Source: Maratus speciosus (taxonomy: Eukaryota; Arthropoda; Arachnida; Araneae; Salticidae). Taken from it: a stretch of 64,000 nt of DNA. The notes beneath the pieces are model-generated. The model saw only the letters and a list, made by a program, of their open reading frames with translations, did no database searches and was not told the origin of the DNA. This document shows positions 23,039-35,384 of this stretch, piece after piece (position 1 is the stretch's first letter; every line of letters starts with the position of its first letter). The stretch covers positions 321,342,283 through 321,406,282 of the forward strand of contig OZ010791.1 of NCBI GenBank assembly GCA_963932465.1, in the 5' to 3' direction. A program made the position numbers and the translations under genes.

Positions 23039-23506
23039 CGTCATCTAGAACAAATAGTGTGGAAATCGGCTATTTCAGTAATACTACAAAAAGTTCCAAA
23101 ATACTGAATCCCTTAATTGCTCAACGATGCTGAAATCGCAACAGCATCTGTAGGATATTTTCTAAAACTGCAAGACAATTGCTAGACTAGGGCCCAGATC
23201 CAGATAGATTTTTCGCTGGTAGTGAAACGAGATTGACCAATCAGAAGCCTGCAGTTTTGCGAACTTTTCGCTGTTTGCAAAAATGCAGCCTTCTGATTGG
23301 TCGATCTCGTTTCGCTAAAAGCGAAAAATCTATCTGAATCACGGCCTAGAAGCTGTAATAATACGATATGTTTAATGCAATTTAAGAATATTCCGCAGAT
23401 GTTGCTGCGGTCGACTCTTCGGATTTCAGCATCGTTGCACATTTAAGAGATTCAAATTTTTAGCACTGTTTGAATAGCAGATTTTCACACTATTTATTCT
23501 AGACGC
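23039..23506. mobile_element. Foldback MITE family F, copy 2 (contains another MITE)
   Basis: The left arm CATCTAGAACAAATAGTGTG matches the right arm (reversed GCGTCTAGAATAAATAGTGT). GAAATCGGCTATTTCAGTAA, AGCATCTGTAGGATATTTTC and the outer arms match copy 1. The centre is opened by the 156 bp element at 23191-23346; without it the arms meet at GCTAGACTAG-AAGCTGTAA. Confidence 0.6.
23191..23346. mobile_element. PIF/Harbinger-like MITE nested in family F
   Basis: The 156 bp near-perfect hairpin is flanked by TAG on both sides (23188-23190, 23347-23349). The ends are GGCCCAGATCCAGATAGATT and, reversed, GGCCGTGATTCAGATAGATT. Inward, both arms carry TTTTTCGCT, GCGAAACGAGAT (one arm GTGAAACGAGAT) and CCAATCAGAAG. 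A 3 bp duplication with GGCC ends fits PIF/Harbinger-type MITEs, although the usual target is TWA. Confidence 0.65.
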
Positions 23507-25946
23507 TGTAGTCATGGTCTCCTTTCAAGTGATCTGCCCGGAGGGGTATGTAAAAAAAATTCGTATATATGGGATCAATTGGTTGTGTATCCGTAGCCAC
23601 ACGTAAAATGTCTCCGTGCCACATGCAACCAGTGTGTCTCAGGTTGAATATGGTTGGCATAAATTAATAAAGAAAGATCCTTTTAGAAGGTAAAGGATGT
23701 TTTTAGAGGTGCGGTTTGGAAGTTGGCAGCACAGTTTCTAGTCACAGTCAGTTTGACAGCTGACAGATGATTTGTGCTCAGTATGTTTTGCCATTTCAAC
23801 ATGAATTGAGTTCCCATGAGGGGAGGGGGTAGCAAAAATGGGTCTTTCATGTCATATTAAAGTACGATGCCTGAAAAATCATTCTGAATGATGGCTATTA
23901 CTTCTGTTTTGATTAATGCACAAACAACAAAAAAAAATCATTTGAATTATGTTTAATTTTGTAATAAGAAGACAGCTGCATGTTAAAATTTGCACCAATT
24001 CCCATTTTGTAGATGGTAATACCCAGTTTTGGAACTTTTTCACTTTCTTGGATCAAAGCAGATCAGAACCATGTGTAGTTTATGTATTTTTTCTAAAATC
24101 TTTGAAGAAATAGAAGGGATGAAGTTTAAGAATTGTAATATTAAATACAAGTTTATAATTTTAAGTTATTCTTCGCCCAAACAATATTTGATTAGAATAG
24201 ACTTTTTTAATGAGTTAAATTAACTCAAAGATATTTTAGGCGATTTTTACGGAAAAATGTATTTTTAGATAAGAAATTTATTAATAAATTCACATCATGG
24301 AAACCATGACTTATGAGTTTTATTAAATGTTTGATACGCAGAACCAGAGTTGTCAAAAACATAATTATATGTATTTATAGCTCATTCGTATAATTAGTTT
24401 CCGTAATAAAGAAAAATTTAATTTTTTGACAGTCTAATGGGATCGTCTCCCAATATCGTTTGCATCCTTTGAAATAAAAATTAAAGTGACAGGAAAAGCT
24501 CTGTCGAATTGGCTTTTATATCGAATGAAATTATTTTAAATGTAGAAGCGACATACATTTTTTTCTGTTTACTAATTCAATATTCCTGGCACTAAACCTT
24601 GTATAATCTTAATTTTATTTTTCTAAAAACTTTTGTCCTATATGAATATTTTTAAAAAAACGGGCTTGTACTGCAGGTGTTTCTTGGTTGCTTTTATCTT
24701 AGAAATTTAAAAAACGTGGCAAAAAGAATGTTACAATTTAAAAATGAAATTTGGTGCAATTTGTAATCTTTACACGACCTTTTATAGCAAAATAAATCAC
24801 ATAGAAATACAGAATAAAAACTTTTTACGAATTAAAATGGTATTTTTCTTTTTTTTTTTTCATAATTAAGTTATAACCATTCTTCGATTGTTTTTCTCTA
24901 CTGTACATTCAACTACTGGAGAGAAAGAAAGAGACAGCAACACTGACCCTCATTTAAATCCCTTTCAGGCAGAAGAAATTCTTTTTTCTTTAAAACTCGT
25001 TGTTTAATCTTTAATTTTATGATGGTGGTAAAAAATGTATTATTCATTATATACATTTTGCATTAGATTTTATACACATTAAGTAAAGTATAATATTTTT
25101 CTTAATGATGGCAGTCTACGAGTAATCTTGTTTCTGTTAAAAACAAAACAGTAACCAAAAAACAAATGGGAGATAAATAATTAGTATTGAGTTTGTTTTT
25201 TATTTGTTTACTTTCTTATACCTGCATCTTTATCCATTTAAATAAGAAATACAACCGCTGTCACTAATATGTCGATAAATAGATTTCTTTCTTCCTATAT
25301 AAATCAAAAAGACATATCTGGAGCGGAAATAATTTAACTCTTTTATGCAATTTTCTTAGAATAAAAGTATATTGTGATCCAAGTATTTATGTTGGAGGTA
25401 ATTGTTTGTGAAGAAAAGCATCAGAAAATAAAATAAGTAAGTGACGTAAATAAATAAATACTTTTGTTTTCAGAAAAAAAGAGATTTATCAGAGCTTTCG
25501 AATCCATAATTTTTGGAATATTTACATTAGAAAATTAAATACTTTATTTAAAATGTTACAGTTAGAAAATATATTGGATCTATGCATTTAAAACATTTAT
25601 TTTTCTTAAAACGTCGCACAAAAGTTTTTGCATCGTTTATGTTTTGAGTAAAAATATTTTGACATAAAGTCTTTCGAGATTCTCTAAAAAGAAACACTGA
25701 AGTGACATTTTGTATTCAAAGACAGAACTTGAGCTTCTTCTTATTTGACATTTTAGAGCAGAATAATGTTTCCTGTGTTTATTATGCATTTATTCAATTT
25801 ATATCTTGTAACTCTCTTATTTGTCTTTGTTTGTATCTGAAACGAATGCAATAACATGGAATTTGCACATTAATACATTATTCAGAAAAAGGAAATTGGG
25901 AACAAAATTTCAGGAAAGAACTGAGGGATTACGTATATATACACTC
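23507..25946. other. Unannotated stretch
   Basis: No gene, element end or array was recognised in about 2.4 kb. The 64-codon frame at 24029-24223 has no domain signature. Confidence 0.45.
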
Positions 25947-26077
25947 TAAATTAAAATGTCTGAAATTCAGACACTTAAGTGTCTGAAATGGAGTGTTCAA
26001 TTTTCAGACATTTTAAAATGTCTGAATTTTTTCAGACACTTTTTGCGTCTGAATTTCAGACACTTCAAACGTCTGAA
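25947..26077. repeat. Cluster of short inverted words (TTCAGACACTT)
   Basis: GTCTGAA and its complement TTCAGAC occur about ten times, alternating in direction. The cluster includes the palindromes TTCAGACACTTAAGTGTCTGAA and CAGACATTTTAAAATGTCTG (the first written in full is 22 bases, so only its core CAGACACTTAAGTGTCTG matters). It opens with TACACTCTAAATTAAAATG and contains GGAGTG, linking it with the cluster at 3925. Confidence 0.5.
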
Positions 26078-26329
26078 TCGCATCCATTTTTTTGTAAGCA
26101 TCATACGTAGCCATGTTTGACCACGTTGAATCCTGGAAAAATATTTGGCTGTGGTCCTGCCCCCCCCCCCCCCAATACAGCCTGATTTTTTTGGTGCTCT
26201 CAGTTTTAGTATACAATTTTCGTTACGTTGATAATTTAAATCTTTTACGACATTGTACTGATTATAATCAATATCGTGAACTTCAGGAGTAGAACAAGAT
26301 TAAAAAACAAAAAATATTTATCTAAATAT

Positions 26330-27330
26330 TAGATTTTTTAAAATTTATTTTGTTTTTAACCTTATTTTACTTTAAAAGTTCAAAATATTGATTATAATCA
26401 GTACAATTTCGAAACAGATTTAAAATGTAAGCTTTACAAATATTGCACATCAAATTTGGGGGCACTACAGTCGTAGGGGGACGGGGCACTTCCCAGTTTG
26501 CCCTTCCTTTAATCAAGAAGTACTTTTGCAAAAAACGCAACCCTGCATTATAGTTGTCTAAATTGAGATGTCCGGTATTCGGGAGTATCCGTTGTGGAGG
26601 TTAATGGAGATTCTCGAATAGCGAACACCTCTATTTAACGAATACTTTTTTAATCAGCAGACATACATATTTGTATATTTTTACCTCAAAAAAGTAGACA
26701 TCTCCAATTATCGGACAAATTCCGCGGTCCCGAAGTGTTCGCTATTAAGGGCTTTTAAGGTACATAGATAAATATATATATATATTTTATAATCTTGTCC
26801 TACTCTAAAAGTTCAAAATATTTATTATACTCGGTTGAATGTGGAAAAAGATTTAAAATATCAGATGTACGAAAATTGCAAAAATCCCACCCCCCACCCC
26901 CCCCCCAAAAAAAAAAATTAAAATATAAAAATATATATTGCCACATAGGCAATTTTACATATACATCACTTGATAATCACAACAGCCATTTAACTATGAA
27001 TAATGAAAATAAATAAATAAATATTCTACTTTAATAACATTGGGGAAAAAATGACTTTGGTATTTTGTTAAATATATTTGCGTTTTTAAACTTGTCCTAC
27101 TCTAAAAGTTCAAAACTTTCATTATAATCAGTGCAAGATTTAAGATATCAGCTTTACAAAAATTCATGCAAAATCCCCCCCCTCCCCCCCCCCAAAAAAA
27201 AAAATGAAAATACTTATTTAAAAATTATGTTTTTAAAAAATTTATATTTCCACATGGACAAGTTTTTATGTAGATCAGAGGGTACTCACAAAAGCTATTC
27301 AACTATCAATAAAAACAAATAAGTACATAT
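26330..27330 (+). repeat. Diverged ~300 bp repeat, zinc-finger-like relic
   Basis: Three copies start near 26365, 26800 and 27090 with ACT(C)TAAAAGTTCAAAAT..T.ATTATA. Translated, the second gives YSVECGKRFKISDVRKLQKS then H, close to a C2H2 finger with the first cysteine lost. Its partner reads IYCHIGNFTYTSLDNHNSHL. The third copy has the weaker NLYFHMDKFLCRSEGTHKSY. C and A runs (for example 26889-26918, 27174-27204) separate the two halves in each copy. I read this as a decayed zinc-finger cluster, but degeneration is heavy and chance similarity is possible. Confidence 0.3.
26566..26760. mobile_element. Tigger/pogo-like MITE relic
   Basis: GAGATGTCCGGTATTCGGGA near the left, and from the right (reversed) GGAGATGT and GCGAACACTTCGGGACC, face each other. 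AATAGCGAACACCTCTATTT plus AACGAA is shared with the Tigger element at 50533-51670. The ends and target duplication could not be fixed. Confidence 0.35.
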
Positions 27331-28554
27331 TCTATATTAAAAACATGAGGAAAAAATAACTTATGATTTCCAAACTTCTTTCGTCTTAAATATATACAGT
27401 AACATCTGTCATTTTTGTATTTTTCGTATAAGTGCATATAAATAAAGTTACCACAATTTTAAATACGAAATCTAGTTAGAGGTTTTTACTTTTTCCCATT
27501 ATAAATTTCAAATTACTTTTTTATTAAAAATAATAAAAAAATCAGTATTAGAGTTGATTGCAAATCAAATACATATGTATATTTTTACAGGCAGGTTCAT
27601 ATAATAGACCAGTCTCATTTACTTTATTTATCTTTTTTTAATCTGCGGTTTTATGCCAGGAAGTAAGAAAGCATTAGGTCATCTTTCAAAGTTTTTTTTT
27701 CTTTACTTCCTTGTGGCCGTCATTTACTGCGAGATAAAAATTATCCATTGAAAGATTGAAACTAAGAACTGACATTGAATATATAATTCGTAATAAAAAA
27801 GAACGTCATAAGTTTAAAAATATATACTTCTAGAATTAGTGGGGTTTTTTGCGAACAGATTCAAAACTAATTAAATTTCATGCAGGATTTTGTTTAGTAC
27901 AATAAGTAAAATCATAAAATACACTAATTTTACTACTATAAAGAAACTTACTTGAGTTGCTGCAAGAGGTAAGAAATATTCCTCGATTTGAAATTTTAAA
28001 AACTACCACAACCACAGTGAGGGAGAAAGACTTTCATCAGTTTAAAAGGTAATCCCATAATACATCCGACTAGCCCTATTTAAAGAATGAGATGTTTCAT
28101 CCTAAAAACAGGACCCGCCAGACAAAAGTTTCTTTTTTTTTGCCAGTTTCGACAGGACGAAGATGAATAACACAATATTATTGATATAAATTGATACGAG
28201 TTAACACTAAGCCCATTGCACACGCTTTGTAGAATTTCCGGGTGTAATCTTCAACCGCCGTCTACTTCTGTTCTGTGTCTATCCCGCCCTTGTATCGACG
28301 ACAGCTTCTAAGAGACATTTGATGTCGAGCACACACGTCAGATGTATGTATTCAATAAATAAATACTCCAAGTTAATACGAATTAAAATCACAGTACTTC
28401 ACATTTCGCAAAAAACGAATTAAAATACACGCGTACATAAAAACAAACTTTGTTTGAATTACAACGTATACCACTTCGAACGAAGACATCTAAAACGCAT
28501 GCGCAACTGGGAGTGCTAGTGCCCCCTGGTGGTTATTGCGTCGGAAGAATCAAA
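27331..28554. other. Unannotated stretch with one GC-rich patch
   Basis: Mostly AT-rich and without recognised genes. The word AGTGCCCCCTGGTGG at 28518-28532 is close to the core CTCF binding consensus on the minus strand; it may be chance or part of an unrecognised repeat. Confidence 0.35.
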
Positions 28555-28790
28555 ACATCTTAAATTAAGACACGTTTAAAGCAATGAAGTGTCTTAAAAT
28601 AAGACGTTTGCGGATATTTTAGACATTATTCTCAGTTCGTTTACACCATGGTCATAGTAAGACGCTTATGTATCTTAAATTAAGACATCTATAGTGTCTT
28701 AATTTTCAGATTAAGACACTTAAGTGTCTAAAATTCTTTTTCAGTCACATATGTGTCTAAATTTAAGACGCTTCTATTTGCAGTGTATAT
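28555..28790. repeat. Cluster of short inverted words (TAAGACACTT)
   Basis: CTTAAATTAAGACA, AAGTGTCTTA, TAAGACGTTTG, TAAGACGCTTATG, ATAGTGTCTTAAT, TTAAGACACTTAAGTGTCTA and AATTTAAGACGCTTC alternate in both directions across about 235 bases. The cluster ends with GCAGTGTATATA and a (TA)n run. Its layout is the same as in the clusters at 3340, 3925 and 25947, with a different word. Confidence 0.5.
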
Positions 28791-28916
28791 ATATATATAT
28801 ATAAAACCATTAAAAACAATTACAAATTACCACAAAGAAACTTAGTAAAAAAAAAAGAATTAAAAGAATAAAATGGAAATTTGTAGAACCTAGGTAGAAT
28901 CCTCGAATCCTAGATA

Positions 28917-29641
28917 CAGTGAAACCTCCCTGTGCGACCACCTTCCTGAACGACCATTTTTTCATGGAACGAAATTTATTCCCATAAGCTCAATACTAAT
29001 TTTACCCCCATTCAGAGAGCATCCTATTTGAACTCCTCTACGAGCGACCAATTTCTTTGAAGAAAATAAAACAAATTTTGTTTTTTCCTGGTCGCTTGAA
29101 GAAAGTTTTATTAGAAAATAATTCGCATTATTCATCAAACTTCTAAACTAAGCTTAGATTTTTTTTTTGGTAACTTTTAAGTGTTTAAACAACTTTGTGC
29201 CTATTTAGGAAATGAATTTAACTCTGATGACAAATTAAGAATGGCGGTCAATAAACTCCCCTGCCCTATTCTGTTAGAAAACACTCAAAGAAATAGATAA
29301 ATTAATGAAATCGTCATTATTTGATCTCGTCCAAAAAAATTGTATTTATTTACTGAACTTCGAAAGAAAAGTTATAAAAGATAAAACCGTAAAATCAAAG
29401 CAAACGTTAATGTATTCATTTTTTAAACTCTGCAGTAATTAACTTATGTAATTAATTTTTGTTTTGATAGTTAAATTTTCATATTTTTTCCTCATGTGAA
29501 AAATAAATTTTAGTAACATTAACTGTTACTTTTTCAACAGTTAAAATCTAGATTTAAACATGACCTCCATTAAGAGACCACTTCTCGGAGCAACCAATTT
29601 TTATTGGAACGGAACGTGCTTGATTTAGGAAGGTTTTATTG
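28917..29641. mobile_element. Tigger/pogo-type MITE, copy 2
   Basis: The 725 bp element is flanked by TA (28915-28916, 29642-29643). Its left end CAGTGAAACCTCCCTGTGCG and interior words (TTTTTCATGGAACGAAATTT, GAGCGACCAATTTCTTTGAA, GGCGGTCAATAAACTCCCCT) match copy 1 at 6181-7006 closely. The right end, reversed, is CAATAAAACCTTCCTAAATC. No coding. Confidence 0.75.
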
Positions 29642-29643
29642 TA

Positions 29644-30654
29644 CCTAGGTACTACAAATAAAATGTGTGCTTTCATCTTCGTATTAGCCATAAAAAGCTA
29701 AACAATGCGAATTTAAGGCTACCAACGCAAAATAAAACAGAAAAAAATTGGAAAAACAATTATATAAAAAAATATATACGGTTGTAAATGGATCGAAAAA
29801 AAAAACATATTACCACATTGAGGTCCTCTGTATCCAGCAATGAGGTATAAATAGACAAGAGTAAGATTATATGCAATTGTTGCCAAAAAAAATTTTTTAA
29901 TAAGATAATGGACCAAGGAGTAATAATGGACAGTATAGTTAGATACAAACTGCAGTATATTGGATCAGCTCCCTGTATAGTACATCTAAAAACGAATTCC
30001 ACTTTATCCAAAGAATTACTGAAGAGCTACAATCTATTGAGTTTATTCCTAAAATAAATGTTTTGGAATAAAAAGTAATATATGTAATTAATAAAATATT
30101 TGTAACTGTTATTGGATGATTCTTTAAAGCATATACTACATATATATATAATTGAAAATGTTTTTATTTTATGTTTTTTGGTTTTGAAGCTGATAACTAT
30201 TCTTTAATAAGTTGCTTTTTAATTTCAAGAATACCTCTGACTGTATAAATGCAATATATAAAAATATATGTTCATAAAGTACATTTCAGAAAGGTCTAAA
30301 ACGGCAAATAACAAAGTTACATATAATATATAAAATATTGTTACAGTTTTGAAGCTTATTATTTCGAATATTTCAAGTGATCTAAGTCTGTGTGATGTTA
30401 CACAATTTGTAAATTGTTTGAAGAAAGTTCTTGGCAAAGCAAAATCTGGGTCATTTTGACATGACAAATAGAGTCGTGGGGAAATATTCCCGGACTCACG
30501 GTAGGGACGAATGTCTGTTACGTTGCTGTGGAACCAGTAAACAACTGGAAAGAGTGAAAAAAAGCTAAGTTTTCTTCTATGTTCATCGTATGACATCATA
30601 ATTGCTTAAGAGCGTCAATAAGGAATGGCAGTTCACGTCACTAATGCCAAAAAA
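29644..30654 (-). other. Stretch with a weak host-exon candidate
   Basis: The two overlapping frames at 29719-30011 and the 124-residue frame at 30225-30599 are hydrophobic but match no family I know. The only gene-like sign is a short candidate exon at 30500-30544, listed separately. Confidence 0.3.
30500..30544 (-). CDS. Candidate 45-nt internal exon, function unknown
   Basis: On the minus strand a pyrimidine tract ending CACTCTTTCCAG precedes the segment and CC|GTGAGT follows it, both near-ideal splice sites. The enclosed 45 bases, a whole number of codons, can read VYWFHSNVTDIRPY in one frame. The exon lies within a longer open frame (30225-30599) and no partner exon was firmly found, although hydrophobic minus-strand frames lie at 31218-31481 and 29719-30011. 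Chance pairing of splice-like words is quite possible. I do not recognise the peptide. Confidence 0.2.
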
Positions 30655-31155
30655 AAATCGGAAATTGTTTGTCAAATGTGGCAAATGAGGTGCGGTCGTG
30701 CTATAACTAGTTTTATAAAGAAATATTCAGATCTCGGTGCAATAGCTTTTGCACTCTTCTTATGCAAAAATTCATGAATACGAAAGTTATTACGATTATA
30801 TAGATTAAATTCAGTAATACGAAAATAATATCACTCCATCTTAAAGAAGACGTAATCACCATGGCAACCTAGAATCATTACCTATCAGGGGATATTACTG
30901 AATAAATTACGTATAACTGGATTTAATAGAATGAAGAAAACGCTCATTAATAACTTTTTAAGTTTTGATTCAATTTCCGTAAAATTTGAAATGACTCGAT
31001 AAAATTATGCGACGATTATATATATATTATATTTCAAACCATTGGTTGTTTTTGCACTGTTATATGCGGACAGGAGTACAAACAAACAGACAGACGGACC
31101 CGTCGGTGACTATAGGTGCTACGTATATATATATCTACGAACGCACCTAAAAAAC
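30655..31155. mobile_element. Unclassified repeat family A, copy 1
   Basis: The segment starts near TCGGAAATTGTTTGTCAAAT with GGCAAATGAGG, carries one unit of the AATTTGAAATG.CTCGA.AAAATT repeat, and ends TTATATGCGGACAG, ACAGACAGACGGAC, GACTATAGGTGCTACG and TACGAACGCACCTAAAA. The same order occurs at 35385-36480. The class is unknown. Confidence 0.55.
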
Positions 31156-33500
31156 TATCGTTAATATCCATAATTAAGAAATTAACTTAAGCAATATAAT
31201 TGATATGACTAATTCAGCTATGATCTGATTGGTTTATTAATAACTAGTTTGTGATATGATTTATCTATATCAATACCGTGACGATTCCTGCAATGATCAC
31301 CAAGGCAAAAAACGCAGTAGGCAATTTGATTGACAGAGGTATCTGAATGAGAATATGCTTTTTCCTTATATGAACACCAACAACAACACAATGCATATGC
31401 AATAGTTGTTAAGTTCCGGTTGTGAGCTAAATTGGACCCCGACGGAACGTTAGCCCCTGGAGAAATGAGCTTAATTAACATGGCGATAATTCAAAGACAT
31501 GAGAAATATGGCCACGAATAAAAAATATGTAAAGTAGTTTTTTATATATTTTCCATAACCAGCACTTTTCGAAAGATTTCTGAAAAGGTCACCCGCCAAG
31601 TGTCGTATTACTTCATGCAATTTCTCTTGCTAGATTATACCTCAAGGTGTAATACATTTATCGAAAAATGAAAGCATATACTTTCAATGTATTGTCTTTA
31701 AGTATTCTCGTGTCTATAATTAACTGCGGAAATTTCATCTGCTTCAAGTGATAATATAAATACTGCAGGCACACTTCTCTTGAAAATATTGAAAATAGTT
31801 TAGCTTAACTTTGAATTCACTCCTTTCTTTTTTACTCCACTAACATACAAAATCAAAATCTATCATGTCCTCAAAATCTATCAAAGATCGATATTTTTTT
31901 TATTAAAAATTAACGATAACTTAAATTACTAATTCTTTATATAGTTCTAAGATCAATTTTCTGATATTTCTTCATGCAAAATTTTGTATTATAATAAATG
32001 CGTAAGTAGGAAAAGAATGAAGTCTTCACTCTTTAAAATAGAACAAACTGCTCGTTTTTTTCTCATCTGATTATTTGTGTATATGAATAGACAGTAACTG
32101 CTGCATTCTGAGTTTTAAAAAGGCACAAATGTATTTTAGAAAGTCTATTTAAACATCTCGAAGATCGGTTAAAAAATATTAAAATTAGATTTCTTTAATT
32201 ATTATTTTAATTTTTTATCCTGACCTTTCTCTAGAATTCGGATTCTATAGTGATCATTGAGAAGTAACTTCAGATTATGAAAGGACATAAATAAGATACA
32301 AATTTTCAAAAAAAAAAAAAAATCTCCCGACCCTTTCGTTCAAAAGAAAAGTTTGCATTCGAATATAACACGCACTTATTGATGAAACCTTAGAGAACAG
32401 AGAATGTCAGATTGGTAGTCAGGTGTACGATGAAAGAACTGAGAACATAGGCGCTGTTACTGGAAAGATTATTTTAAATAAAGATTCCCTGATCCTACAA
32501 AGAGCAAATTCGTTTAAAAGTATGTGTCAGTATACGAATATACATAAAAAATATTATGAAAATTTCATAAATAAATTTATATTTAACCATCTTAGAACAT
32601 TTATATTGGATTGAAAGATTTCTTTCAGTATGTTTTTGAAATAAGAAAAAAAAACTAAAATTGATAAATATCTAACGAGAAAAGAACTTCTATTATCAGG
32701 TTGAGAAACTTTAAAGCTACATTTCATAACTAGAGTTCCATATAAATGAAATATTCTTAAGATAATTTTAAACGAAAAAAAACTTTATATGCAATTTACT
32801 AGGATGGGAAACAAAACACTTGCTTATACTTTAGATCAAATTGGAGGTTGAAATTCTGACTGTTGAAAAAGTGCTAATTTACAACATTTTGCTAGTGAGT
32901 TATAATTTAGAAATATTTTCACCGGGAAAGAACAATGTTCAATAGGAAAAGGGTTTTTTCCCTAATCTTATCCTAAGTTCCGCCAAAAAAATAAAATTGA
33001 AATGAGCATGCTTTGATCGTACTAGCCATGATATACCTTTTGTAATTGGTAAATAATGTAAAAAGTTTAATATAAATTAAACAATGAAACATTCTTAAGA
33101 TGAAAATCTTTCGTTCTAACAGTGTCCTTGTTTTATCCGTGCTTCTCTTAAACGAGTTCGAATATGTTTTCTTCCTTAAAATGAAAAAGTGACAAAATAA
33201 TTAATTTAAACTTTTTTATAGATTATAAATTAGGTTACGACACTGGCTGCTTTTAAAGCATCTAGATGTTAACAAGTTTCAAAACTTTAGTATTTGAATT
33301 TATAAATCTGGTATTCACAAAATAAGAAAAAATGACATAATCACGTGATTGAAGATAATCAGTGATACTCTATCAACTATTAAATTACTATTTGAAAAAC
33401 CTAATACTCAAAGAGATGTTAATTGATAAAGAAGGCATTTGACAATGGAAAATTGTAATTTTAGTTGATAAAAGTGGTTCAAAATGTGTTTTCTCAAAAT
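31156..33500. other. Unannotated AT-rich stretch
   Basis: No gene was recognised. The minus-strand frame at 31218-31481 contains a hydrophobic stretch in an alternative frame (KLPTAFFALVIIAGIVTVLI) that could be a membrane segment of an exon, but nothing supports it further. Confidence 0.35.
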
Positions 33501-34322
33501 TAGAGATCGGCCGAAAATTTGGTTTAGTTTTCGGCTCAAAATCTGAGTTCTCTGAAAATTCGTTTTCGGCGAAAATGTTGCTGAAAATTCGGCTGGACCG
33601 AAACTATCCGTATTCCAAAAATCTCGTTTCTTCCTTCTGAAATTTTCAGCATTACTCTTCGATTTGAGCTTTATCGTCTCAAATGAGACTACTTATTGCT
33701 AGGAACTTTGTTGTTTATATTTATCAGTCATGACTGACTCAAGACGTGAATGGAAATTATAAAACAAGCAATGCATATATAACTAAACTTTTTCACGGTT
33801 TCATTAAAAGCTTGTTACATAACAGTAATAGAAAACTTTCAGTTTGAAACTGCAGAAGTGATTCGAATATTCTTTGAAAAATTTTTAGTATAACAGATGA
33901 TCATTTACAAAAATCATTATGAAAGATAAATCTAGGTGTGCATACATAAAAATAAAATATTTTTAAATTAAATGAAATACGTATAATTAGAAAATCTTTC
34001 TGTGCCGTTGATGAATTAATTATGCTTTATTTTATATGAAAATAAACGTTTTGGGTCTAAGGTACAGAGAGCCAATTTGGGCCACACGTATAATTAATTA
34101 ATAATTATATATATTTAATAAATACGCATAATTATCTAATAATTATGCATATTTAATAAATACGTATAATTAATAATTATGTATATTCATGTATGCATTA
34201 ATTACTTTAATACATACAATTTAATTACTTTAAAAATATTGGACATTTTCGTTTTCGGTCGAAAATAGGAAGATCAGCTAAATTCGGTTTCGGCCTTAAA
34301 ATCCTGTTTCGGTCGATCCTTA
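33501..34322. mobile_element. hAT-like MITE
   Basis: The left end TAGAGATCGGCCGAAAATTT and the reversed right end TAAGGATCGACCGAAACAGG are imperfect inverted repeats. Several TTCGGC/GCCGAAA words follow at both sides, and the inside is AT-rich and non-coding. The flanks CTCAAAAT and CCAAAATG may be a decayed 8 bp target duplication. The ends resemble hAT-type terminal repeats. Confidence 0.45.
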
Positions 34323-35384
34323 CCAAAATGATGGATGTGTCACCTACCACTATTTTTATCCGAGCTTTTCGATATATATTTACCTTTCATATAAAACTGA
34401 TTTTTTTTTTCTGTAGTTGGTAATCAATCTAAAAAGATATCGTAAATATCGAATACACAGTGGAGTTTTAAGTAAAACGATTTTCACATGTATTCAGTTA
34501 GATTCTCTGCTAGTTTTAATATATTAAAGGCAATAAAAATACCCTTTTATTGGAAATTTTATTATCTAAGTAACTTTTCGTAAATTTAAAATCTTTTTAA
34601 ATATTAAGTTTGCATAAAAACTAATAAGAAAAAAATTTCATTCAAAAGAAAGCACTCCTATTAAAATAAATTTTAAATTACAATTTTTATAAATGAAAAA
34701 TAACATTTTGAGAAAAAACATTTTTTGGGCAAATACAGAAATATATTTCATTTTGTTTCTATAAATAAGTTAATGGAACAATTTATATAACTTTTAAGAT
34801 TGATTTTATATTTTTTATACGCAATAGAATTTTTCAAAGCATTTCAGAAGAATAAAAAGCTTTCAAATTTTTCTATGATGACTGGAGTACTAAATTACTT
34901 GCAATGCATTCCAAAAAGAATTATTTCTTTTCATATTTTAGTCTCTCCTGCTTGAAGGTCCTCTAATGCTTCATAAAAAAGGACAAAATTTCAAAAGAAT
35001 TTTCTTTATTAGATATCCAAGTCTAATAAAAACGCATTCTCAAAAATAATATATTTTTGAGTACACTTCAAATTCAATAAAATATTGCAAAACTTTATTT
35101 CTAATAGAAATTAATAAAACTCTATTTAATAAGTCAAGAAATGTACTTTTTCATTTCCTTTTATATTAGTTAAAACAAATTATATTCTAATCTATCCTTT
35201 AACAAAGATCAAATATTTTATTTAGGTTTTATCATATACGTTGTGGTTCATTTCATACAAGTGCGTTTTTTAATGAAAAAAATGAAATCGACATCAATGA
35301 ATCGTTCCTTAGATTCGAGTTTTCTTTGTGGATAACCACATTAGAGGTCTGTGTCGGATTATCCTATAAATAATTTCAAACAAG
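34323..35384. other. Unannotated AT-rich stretch
   Basis: No gene or element end was recognised. Confidence 0.45.
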
